From IMG/VR virus record IMGVR_UViG_3300045125_000158, positions 62,001 through 126,000 of that record: a stretch of 64,000 bases of DNA; one strand, 5' to 3'. Below, one piece after another: positions 56,141-64,000 of the stretch. The notes below the pieces were generated by a model, which worked only from the letters and a program-made list of their open reading frames with translations, was not told where the DNA came from and did no database searches. The DNA comes from a virus. How positions within the stretch are numbered: position 1 is the stretch's first letter; every line of letters begins with the position of its first letter. The position numbers and the translations under genes were made by a program.

Positions 56141-56162
56141 ATTTTATTTATTGCCTAAATAA

Positions 56163-56333
56163 TTAAGATTGCTTCTCTTTAACATCCATCACGCATCTCT
56201 CAAATTTGTCAGTCTTCTTTGGACCTAATTTTGCATGGCAAACAGCCCATGGATTTGGATTCCATTCCTTTTTCTTGCCTTTCTTGCCTTTTTTCTTTGC
56301 TTCTTTATACGCTGCTGTAATTATTCTTTTCAT
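56163..56333 (-). CDS. Small basic phage protein
   Basis: 56 codons from ATG 56333 with AAGGGGAG upstream, which rules out an ATG 11 codons earlier. A lysine-rich N-terminus (YKEAKKKGKKGKKKEWNPNP) leads into WAVCHAKLGPKKTDKFERCV, a Cys-containing pattern seen in small uncharacterised phage proteins. It probably binds nucleic acid or acts as a virion-associated peptide; the function is unknown. Confidence 0.65.
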   Translation of the reverse strand: MKRIITAAYKEAKKKGKKGKKKEWNPNPWAVCHAKLGPKKTDKFERCVMDVKEKQS

Positions 56334-56343
56334 ATAGCTCCCC

Positions 56344-56706
56344 TTATGCCTTAAAAAATGGTGCAAGTATAGCCATATCTTTTGCAGTCATCTTGTTGTC
56401 GCCAAGAGAATCTACCGAAATAGGCTCTACCATCAATTCTACAGTCTGCGACAAGAGTCCTTCAAGCTCATTTTGAAATGTAGCCATATTTTCTGGCTTC
56501 ACTCTTATCACATTTTCTGTTTGTAGCAGGTCGCCATATTTCTTAACAAGATTCTGTCTGTCTATCTCATATGCATCAAATTTTTGACGCAATTTCCCCG
56601 CTGCCAACGATAGCATATATGCGTCTTTTGCTTGCAACTTAATACTCAACAAGATATCTATACTGTCAACCATAGGAACTAATTCTTTAAGCGTAAATTT
56701 AATCAT
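56344..56706 (-). CDS. Hypothetical helical phage protein
   Basis: 120 residues, MIKFTLKELVPMVDSIDILL to TAKDMAILAPFFKA, almost entirely helical with Lys/Glu/Asp heptad-like spacing (LSLAAGKLRQKFDAYEIDRQ). It is the first gene after the capsid terminator and has no frameshift. Possibly a structural or chaperone-like protein; no family recognised. Confidence 0.65.
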   Translation of the reverse strand: MIKFTLKELVPMVDSIDILLSIKLQAKDAYMLSLAAGKLRQKFDAYEIDRQNLVKKYGDLLQTENVIRVKPENMATFQNELEGLLSQTVELMVEPISVDSLGDNKMTAKDMAILAPFFKA

Positions 56707-56741
56707 GTTTTACTCCATTTATTTATCTTTATCGACATCTT

Positions 56742-56780
56742 TTATCTAAAAATAGAAGGGTTGCCCTTTCGAGCAACCCT
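56742..56780 (-). terminator. Rho-independent terminator after the capsid gene
   Basis: Eight-base arms AGGGTTGC and GCAACCCT with an eight-base loop. TCTATTTTTAG follows on the minus strand. It begins 34 bases past the capsid stop. Confidence 0.85.
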
Positions 56781-56813
56781 CTATTCAATCCATATTTTAA
56801 CCAAATCCTAAGA

Positions 56814-59777
56814 TTAGGTTACTGAACCAGTCAACTGTACGGCAGAGATGGCGTAATCGTTGATGATTGCAACGCCAACCTCTTCGTAGATGACCCAACC
56901 AAGACGAAGCTTCTTTGGATCATCAGCAGGAAGAACTGTGATGTCCTGACGAATTGGGAATGCGCCCAACCGTGTCAGGAGATGCCAAGCAAAGAACATA
57001 GTTCGATGGCATCTTGCTTGATACGTGAAGGTCAGCAGTCCACAAGTGTCCGTAGAGACCAGTCGTGAGAATTTCACGAGTAGTAGCCTCATCGAAGAAG
57101 CGATACGAAGCAGTTGTTCCACCCGAACCGTTGAACAAACGAACATCCGAATAACGGAAGGCGTTCATTACAACCTTGGTGCAAACCAAGTCGTGCTGCT
57201 CGATCTCGCGATAAGCATAGTTGAGGCTCTGTGGAGTAAGAGGAGCCGCGCTAGATGTAGTCTGATCACCACGAAGTGCGTTGATGCAGGCTGTGAAAAT
57301 CTGCTCGTCCTCTTCCTTCTGAATGGCCTCCTTGGCTTTTATTTGCATGTGTTAATAACATTTTATTGTTATGTCCCTTCAGGGAACTCTATATATCGCT
57401 ATATAGTTCAGACTTTATCTTCCGTATGGCATATCAATTCAGTGGACAGAAACGGGACCGCATAAAGTCGTTGAGGATCATTGGTAAAAAGCCCTTCAAA
57501 TTTGTAGCGCATACTAGGATGCACCCAAGGGAGTATAATTTGTGCAAATTTTTTACTCGTTTTGTTACTGAAAAAAACTACATACTGATTTTCTGCTCTT
57601 TTTTGTGGCTTGCAATAAATTGCTAGGTTTTGATAAAACCATTCACAAATTGATGCAACTTCATCATATCTAAAACAATTCGTATGTAGTGCTAATCCTT
57701 CATTTTTACATCTGCTACCATCATCTGAAACCAAAATGCCAAACTTATTGGAGTAAGTTTATCAAGATGTTTTCTTGTAATTGTCTTTTGTTTAGCTACA
57801 TAAACAAGCTTGTAAACTTCGTCAAAATCAGGATGTCCTCCTGTAGAAAATATGTACCTCTGTCCATCTTTTCTATTTGTAGAAGTAATCTGATCACTGT
57901 AGCAGAAGTTTTTCCATATGTTGTATTTTAGTTCTATATATTCTTTTTGCGAAGTACTGTGACAGCACATGAGTCTAGCGTGCCTTGCAGTCTCAAATAA
58001 ATATAAGCAATCATCACCTAAAATACTTCCATACAATATTTCTTTCTGCACCTGCGAAATATGGGTTGGATATCTACGTTCATAATCGAGATAATACAAC
58101 TAATCCATATTTTTTTTGTAGACGCTGTATACACGATCTTGATACCTTATATATTTTTGCTATTTCTTTTGCGTCAATTTTTTCTTCAAACATTAGACGA
58201 GATAAAGCATCTCTGCTCAAATTATCTTTTGCCTTCATTTTACCAATTCTTTCCTGCTGATTGTCTTGTTTCAACCGACTTGTTTTTATCCTTATCGGCC
58301 TATCTTGGTCGTTGCCAAGTTCAAGATGTTCCAGCATATGGCGGTCTTACGTACCCAAATATTTATCCAGCACGGTCCACAATGTAGAAACGACGAGCTT
58401 TGATCTCGCTAAGACGGATGGTTGGGTTAGCTGCGATCTCCCAAGTTGGGACGAGGATTTCCTCACCCTCTTGGATTTGATCGGGTACTGCACCACGACG
58501 AGAAACGACGAATGCAATAGCTGCAACGTCACGCTCGTAGCGAGCGAGAGCGCCTTGTGGCAATTCCTTGCGTGGTCATCCCTTTCGGGAGCCGTGGGCT
58601 ATACCATCATCTCTCAATGAACGAGAGAGTCGGACATATTAGCATCAAAACATTTCAGATTTGACGCTCCGCTCATTTTTGAGCAAGTCTCTACGGGGTT
58701 ATCAAAAAGTTTATTTTTATAAGCCATGCATGGAACTGTATGTGGTTTTATAATTTCGCACACTTTCATGTACTCTTTATTATTAACTCGTATGATTTGC
58801 TTATTACTTGCCGCATTTATGGCGTATGTATCAATTTTAAATGAATCGAAAAGCATCGACCTTAAAACTTGTACATCAGAAGCCGTAAATCCTTCAGTAT
58901 GAAAAGATGCAAACCAAGAATTTCTACCATTTCTACACACACTGCCATCATCATAAAACCATGCTGCTAAACTTAGAGGAGATAAATTAAAATATGGTGC
59001 AATTTTTTTCCCATTTGGATAAAAGGTTTCACGTATATCATCAAAATCTTTATGTAATACCGAAGTTAAAACGCACGTTGGTTTAGTGCCATACGTTTTT
59101 GTTTTTGTATTATCAATAATCTTGATGTCTTGATATACCAAATTATCTAATATAGACTTCCTTCCATTGCAGATATTCAATTTGATCTATGGAATGTGTT
59201 TCAGAAAATCTGCATCCGTTCTTGCCTTCGTGATGACGATAGACTCCACCATCACCGAGCAAAGATCCGAATATCAAATCCTTCTGTTGCGCATCAAGAG
59301 ACTGCTCGTAGTAATACGAATACTCTCTTTTATGTCTTTTAATCTCAATTCCATTTCGTTTAAGAATCCTACCTATAACACTCTTGTCACATCCGTAAAT
59401 AGATGCAATTTGACGCAAAGTACGATTCATTTCTTTGTATAAAGAAATTACTTCGCTAGTGTTAATGTTAAGTTTCTTACTCATTACGATCCTCAAGAAC
59501 TTTTCTTAAACTTCCCTCGGGATTGCCTTGATAACACAAGTTATTTTAGGGTTCCCCGATATGAGTCCGATTTTTATTAAGACTCTCACGAGTCTAGGTG
59601 GACAAATTGCGTTAATCCACCATCAAAAGCTTACGACCTACTGCTTGATATTCAAGCGAACGACGGATTGGCTCGACCATCGCCTGCGCTAAAGCTGTAC
59701 GACCCTCGTCGGTCTCAAGCTGCCTGAGCGATGATCATTTCCTTCTGTTCATCAGTATATGATTTAGTTAGACTCAT
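56814..59777 (-). CDS. Major capsid protein gene, three exons with two group I introns
   Basis: Exon 1 is 59615-59777, exon 2 58369-58566, exon 3 56814-57345. Spliced, it reads MSLTKSYTDEQKEMIIAQ, then VEPIRRSLEYQAVGRKLLMV, D|ELPQGALARYERD, NPTIRLSEIKARRFYIVDRA|QIKAKEAIQKEEDEQ and RLGWVIYEEVGVAIINDYAI. This matches a well-known major capsid family of contractile-tailed phages (HK97 fold). About 296 residues. Both junctions fall between codons. Exon 1 (near 59715) and exon 3 (near 56935) each carry one extra base; exon 2 is intact. AAGGAG precedes the ATG. The coat assembles into hexamers and pentamers around the genome. Confidence 0.9.
57346..58368 (-). ncRNA. Group I self-splicing intron 2 of the capsid gene
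   Basis: The exon end CGUGCU (58369-58374) pairs with GGUACG (58350-58355), with U.G at the splice site (P1). P3 is GACCGC (58341-58346) with GCGGUC (57457-57462). P7 is GACUUU (57465-57470) with AAAGUC (57411-57416); CAACGACUUUAUGCGG and AAGAUAAAGUC match the classic R and S elements. A P9-like hairpin lies at 57374-57385. The last intron base is G. Removal restores the frame. Confidence 0.9.
57408..58238 (-). CDS. LAGLIDADG homing endonuclease in capsid intron 2, frameshifted
   Basis: It starts MKAKDNLSRDALSRLMFEEK at ATG 58238. A helix-turn-helix (DAKEIAKIYKVSRSCIQRLQ) is followed, after a shift near 58090, by QVQKEILYGSILGDD (first LAGLIDADG helix). ISLAFWFQ then, after a shift near 57720, DDGSRCKNEG form the second. 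The end FAQIILPWVHPSMRYKFEGL matches the other two endonucleases here. About 275 residues. It would cut an intron-less capsid gene and so spread the intron. The reading frame overlaps the intron's P7 and P8 region, so its translation and intron folding compete. Confidence 0.88.
58567..59614 (-). ncRNA. Group I self-splicing intron 1 of the capsid gene
   Basis: The exon end GGUGGAU (59615-59621) pairs with GUCCACC (59597-59603), with U.G at the splice site. A P2 hairpin AGACUC-GUGA-GAGUCU lies at 59580-59595. P3 is UCGGAC (59565-59570) with GUCCGA (58630-58635). P7 is GCU(A)AUA with UAUAGC, with the usual bulged base. P9 is UCCC-GAAA-GGGA (58579-58590). The last base is G. Removal joins VD to ELPQG in frame. 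Confidence 0.9.
58614..59484 (-). CDS. LAGLIDADG homing endonuclease in capsid intron 1, frameshifted
   Basis: It starts MSKKLNINTSEVISLYKEMN at ATG 59484 after GAGG, with its own ribosome site inside the intron. A helix-turn-helix (TLRQIASIYGCDKSVIGRIL) precedes QQKDLIFGSLLGDGG. After a shift near 59160 come LSPLSLAAWFYDDGSV and the terminal IIKPHTVPCMAYKNKLF. About 290 residues. Same architecture as the intron 2 and the 2150-3142 enzymes but well diverged from both, so the introns were probably acquired separately. The last codons overlap the intron's 3' core. Confidence 0.88.
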
Positions 59778-59859
59778 TTTAAAACTCCTTAATTTTGTAT
59801 GTTACGGTTTTTATTTCCGTGACAATTATTTCCTAGATGAAATCTAAGACAATGCAGAA

Positions 59860-60490
59860 TTACAGCTGCATGATTAAGCTAATGAAGCCCGAACCATTGA
59901 AGGACTTCAAAGCCATCGAGTAATCCGAAGAAGAGCCACCGTCAACGCCGGGGACGCCGCTTGGATACTGAGTAATACCACTGGTAAGAATACCAATTTG
60001 TGATGCGTTAGAGGTTGTTGAGCAGGTGATCAAACCAGCGTTAGCCGTAGTATAGGCTGCGGTTGGGTTGGCATACACCTTAGCACCAACCGTGAAAGTA
60101 TCGGTGCTGAGGAACATGTCGGTATAGAATTCACCACCCGTGATGTAAACAGTCAACAAACCAGAACCAAGAGTTTCGTTGAAATAATCTGAAACTCTGT
60201 TCTGCGTTGACTTCTTGCTTCCGCCTGAGCTTATAAGAACGCTGTCTTGATAAGCGGTGTGACCAGCAGAAAGCTGCAAGCGAATCGCCAGCAAGTCCTA
60301 TTGGGAGGATTGTTGGTGATGCGTTGCTTGCCGTAGCATGCTTAACGTAGCCTGCGCTTGTCAAGCCTACGACTTCGCCGGCGTAAACACCGTAGGTTGC
60401 ATCTGAGCTACCTGCGTTGATCAAAGCAACATCGGCTGGATCAACTGGGAACATTGCGACTGCTGTGTGATACTTGGGAATAAGTGCCAT
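59860..60490 (-). CDS. Head decoration-like or virion protein, one frameshift
   Basis: It starts MALIPKYHTAVAMFPVDPAD. Near 60285 the frame changes and continues AIRLQLSAGHTAYQDSVLIS through FTVGAKVYANPTAAYTTANA to FNGSGFISLIMQL. About 209 residues, Gly/Ser/Thr-rich and beta-prone. It lies directly upstream of the capsid gene, where many phages have a decoration or head-fibre protein, and its pattern (GEVVGLTSAGYVK; GAKVYANPTAAY) fits such proteins. An exact role cannot be proven from sequence. Confidence 0.7.
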
Positions 60491-60517
60491 AATAAATCTC
60501 CTTAAAATTACCTAAAA

Positions 60518-62761
60518 TTACTTGAACCTAACATTGTTATTCTTCAACTCAAAATTTGGATCGTCCTGAGCGAGTTCGTTGCTCTTATTCAACGTGAATA
60601 AGCTTTGTATTGAATCTTTCAATTCTTGTGCAACTTTTCTCTGATTACTACGCTCAGATATAACTAAAGGCTTTTCTGTGCCCTTCGCAACAGTATCGAA
60701 TCCTTTCTTGGAAGCACCAAAGAGTGTTGTCTCCAAATCTTTCAAATCACTAGCCTCATAGCGTGATAACTTTTCGATTTCTGATGCAAGCTTATCTAAA
60801 GTTATCAATCCCGCCTTGAGCTTACGACCTGCAAGCTTTGTAGCAGCCTCTTTTTTGCCGCCAAGGATTCAGCATCGCCACTAGCAATGACTGTTCCTTT
60901 AATGTCTGTTTGCTTTTCTGGAGCATTCTTCTCATTCTTGTCAAACTTAGAATTCATTCCGCCGCCAACTGGAATGCTTGGAGCATCCTTGCCAGCCTTG
61001 GGTACATCCTTGATTGTATCCTCTCGTGCCCCATCAATTTGCTATCCTCTGTCTTGCCTATATCGCAGGATTCAGAAGGCTTTATTGGGTTTCCGCTATC
61101 AGGAAGATCTTTGTCTGCTGAATGCTTACCAATATCACCATGCTCGGAAACTGGCTTGGCATCGTTAATCTTCTTGTCTGATGCTGTCTTGATATTCTTC
61201 ATAATCTGTTCGGCAAGAACGGTCGTGCGGGCTTTGCTGGAAGCAGCATGATTTCCTGCACCTCTGTTTCCTCCTGTCATCTCGTGAGTTTTCTCACTTG
61301 TATAACCAAGCTCTTTTTCATGACCCATTTCGCCACCGCCAGCATCAAAAGCAGGTTTATTAGTTACAACCTCAAGACCCGCATCTGCTTTCGCCACCCA
61401 TCAGCGCCTTTTTACCTGCCTCAGGCACTTTGGGCTTATTCATTTCGAACTTTCTTCATGACCCATAGTCTTGTGATCCTGCACCTTACCAGCAGCTGTC
61501 TTGCACGTTCTTGAGAGTTACTTCTTTGCTTGCTTGATTTGTTTGCCCTGATTAGCAAGAACTTGAAGTACATTACTGAGATCCAAATTTATTTCTCCGG
61601 TACTAGAAATCTTGCCTTTTCTGAAAACTTGTGCCACAGAAGCCTCCTTTTTAGCTTGCTCTGTATCCTCTCCCTCATCTTCATCTCCCGTTTTCTTGAG
61701 GAAATCGGGTTTTGAATCATGAGCGTGATCATGATCTGCTGGCTCGTCTTTCTTATCATCATGCTCATGTTCATCATGCTCATGTTCCTCGCTCTCATGC
61801 TCTTCGTGCTCTTCTTCCTTGTCATGATCTTTATTGGTGTGACCTTTTGGCTTGTCACCATCATCATCGCCATCGTCCTCACCACACTCCTCGCATTCCT
61901 CATCCTCTGCATCTTCACTACTCATAGCAATTTCTTTCTCAGTTGTTGCAGAAGGAGGCATCCCAACATCAGTTGCTGCAGTTTCGGCTTCTGCAGATTC
62001 AAGTGCTGCTTCGCCCGATGGCAAATTGCCTACAGCCTCTTCAATTCCTTCAGTTGCTTCTGCTGGCGTTTCAATTGCCTCGCCAACTGGCATTTCTTCA
62101 CTCATAGGCTCGTGATGAGCTTCCTCTGATGGCTTCTCGCCCATAGCCTTACCCCCATAGCCTTATCCAATGCTGCATCGAGATTCTCAAGAACATTTTG
62201 TGGCAACTCAATTGTTACCATATCGCCCTCTGGTAAACCCTCAGGCTTGGCAAATGGATCTACTTCTTTCATATCCATTACGTCGGCTTCATCAGAAGCC
62301 TCTGGCATGGGAACCTCACCAACTGGGGCTTCTGGCTCTTCTTTGATTGGAGACATTTCCTCAATTGCATCAGCAGCGCGATCCTGAACTTCAGCGTATT
62401 TATTCTTCAACTGATCACAAACTATGCACGCTTCTTTCATGCTGAACTGTGCAGTCTTAACAAAATCTTCTACACAGTTAACCATCTGATCTTCAACAGA
62501 CCAAATCGAAGCTATCTTGATTGCAAGATCGTTGGCGTAAACTCCAGCTGTCGCAAGCTTCTTGCAAGCACATTCAGCAAGTGGCTTGCCCTCGCAAGGA
62601 CCACTCATCGCAAGTGCATTCTCTCCAAATTTACGTGCAATCTTTTCGATGCATGTTTCGATTGGGAACTTGCTACCAAAACCAGCAGTCTTCTGCAATC
62701 CGGCTATAACATTATCTCTAGATGCGGTCTTAACCGTCTTGAACAAGCCTTTCTCGTTCAT
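60518..62761 (-). CDS. Acidic scaffold-like protein, several frameshifts
   Basis: About 745 residues if joined. Regions in order are as follows. A Cys-rich helical part (ETCIEKIARKFGENALAMSG; CEGKPLAECACKKLATAG). A Pro/Glu-rich acidic part (PEAPVGEVPMPEASDEADVM). A stretch near 61740-61830 where His and Asp/Glu alternate (EHEHDEHEHDDKKDEPADHD). A Lys-rich part (RTTVLAEQIMKNIKTASDKK). A helical end (ELKDSIQSLFTLNKSNELAQ). Breaks fall near 62150, 61510, 61390 and 60850-61030. Position before the head genes, acidity and low complexity suggest an assembly scaffold or core protein. Confidence 0.55.
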
Positions 62762-64000
62762 GGCAAGAATTGTTTGCCCTTCTCAGTTAAAAGCATGCCA
62801 TCAAAATCTTGTTCCGCAATTCCATGAGCTGAAAGTGCAGCGTTAAAAGATGCTTTTCTGCGATTGCATGTATCACACTCTCTTGTAAGAGGTATGGCAT
62901 CATAACGCCATTCAGCAAATACAGCCTTCTTGCCACCCTTATCAACGCCAGCTACATGCACCTCAAACTTTCTACCAGTATCTAGGCACATGAACGCATT
63001 ACCCGCAAGCTTCATAGTGCTGTTATTGCCTGTGTAAGGGCTAACTGCGCCAAGGCTCCAAGTTTTACCCTCAGCCTTAGCAGCCTCTTGCGCAACCTTA
63101 ATCATAGTGCTGTTGAGACGCGTCATAGCTGCAACAGGCATACTCTCTGGCTCCTTAGACTCTGGCATTGCAAAGCCTTCGCCCTTATCTCCCTCTTCTT
63201 CTTCTTCTCACCGGAATCTAGAACGCTTGGATACTTAGTTATTGAAATATTTACCTTAACATCAAACTCAGCCTTGCAATTATTGCAGCGGCACTTACCT
63301 TCAAGCACATCAACGTCGCTAGATCCGCATACTACGCAAACAGTTCCGGGTGGCTTGGGCTGCATATCGGTATCAGTTGCCTCATCTGCACCCTCCATTC
63401 CACCCATACCAGCTGCACCACCAGCGGCTGGAGCAGTAGACAAGGCCTCGGCCCCACCCATACCACCCGCACCCGCGTTCATATCAGCGCCGCCCATCAT
63501 GCCACCAGCTGCACCACCAGGAGCTGGAGTACCCATACCGCCAGCAGGACCGCCAAATTGTGCTTGCTTTAACATATTTTTCCTATTTTCTGAACGTGCT
63601 TTACGATTCATGCCAAACCTGTTCTCATAAGCTTCACCAAACTCTTCATCCATAGATTTCTCTTCCTCATCTGAAGAAACCGACATTTGTGCAACCTTGA
63701 ATTGCGATTTGATTGCACTTGCAAATGCTCGCTTCTCGCTATCGGAGCAAATCGCCGTTTCCTTGCAATCCATTTCGAATGTGCCATTCTCAGCATTAAT
63801 ATCAACATTAGCAATCACAAATGGCTTGTTAATATGAGACTTAGCGAAACGATAGAGAGCCTTCATAAAAGCGTTACGGTCAGATGGATCTACTGTGACA
63901 TCATCAGTCAAAGTTCCGCATACCTTGTAAAGACCATCATCTTCTTGTGAAGCTTCTACAACATCAGAATCTTCAACATTCTGCGATGCAGTCTTAAATT
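62758..64000 (-). CDS. Zinc-ribbon protein with Gly/Ala/Met-rich linker, N-terminus beyond window
   Basis: The frame enters from the right edge and continues past a shift near 63170. SQFKVAQMSVSSDEEEKSMD is followed by a Gly/Ala/Met/Pro-rich linker (63360-63560), then a zinc ribbon (VCVVCGSSDVDVLEGKCRCN followed by NCKAEF, two CxxC pairs). A Lys/Glu tract and a second domain (NSTMKLAGNAFMCLDTGRKF; ECDTCNRRKASFNAALSAHG with a further CxxC) follow. The stop overlaps the next gene's ATG, or the two are one protein. Probably involved in head assembly; function unknown. Confidence 0.55.

Noticed and set aside
58347-58563. Capsid middle exon as an independent small gene
   Set aside because: Its ends coincide with group I splice sites and it joins both neighbouring exons in frame.
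61719-62129. Plus-strand hydrophobic open frame, membrane-protein-like
   Set aside because: It is the complement of the acidic/His-rich coding tract; codon pattern and operon direction favour the minus strand.

Overview
The window looks like part of the genome of a large, uncultured tailed bacteriophage, most likely a contractile-tailed one. Essentially every gene lies on the minus strand. The gene set is structural: a recognisable major capsid protein, scaffold-like and decoration-like head proteins, and very long fibre proteins. It also carries PhoH and a small heat-shock protein, a pair known from T4-like phages. Many genes are split by one-base frameshifts, often in homopolymers, while the protein in both frames still reads sensibly. 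I interpret most of these as consensus errors of a long-read or metagenomic assembly rather than biology. Coordinates below are for the frame-corrected genes.

Reading along the transcribed direction (64000 to 1): 64000-60518 holds acidic, low-complexity proteins, one with a zinc ribbon. 60490-59860 is a head or decoration-like protein. 59777-56814 is the major capsid gene, broken into three exons by two group I introns, each carrying a LAGLIDADG homing endonuclease. A hairpin terminator follows. 56706-55875 has three small genes and a second terminator. 55869-53364 has two glycosyltransferases around a hypothetical gene, then a subtilisin-like protease (53419-52590). 52570-44059 is a giant (Gly-X-Ser)n fibre gene. 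44043-42191 has three smaller structural genes. Next come two TATAAATA late-promoter-like boxes and two more giant fibre genes (41985-38675 and 38669-29950), and a beta-repeat protein (29928-28685).

28633-12722 is a sugar-modification island. It contains one very long multidomain glycosyltransferase/methyltransferase, a second multidomain one, a further glycosyltransferase, RmlB, RmlA and RmlD-like nucleotide-sugar enzymes, two methyltransferases, and GT2/GT9 enzymes. It is followed by a fourth (Gly-X-Ser)n fibre gene (12670-9048) and more virion-like proteins down to 3219. Then come a homing endonuclease, hsp20, a small unknown gene, phoH and a truncated gene at the edge.

My main hypothesis is that the fibres and the sugar island form one system. 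About 24 kb encodes four tyrosine/serine-rich collagen-like fibres with carbohydrate-binding-like and C1q-like modules. Around and between them sit some 20 sugar-transfer, methylation and nucleotide-sugar domains that could decorate these fibres (or the host surface). This is inference from layout and composition; the domain calls rest on motifs read by eye.
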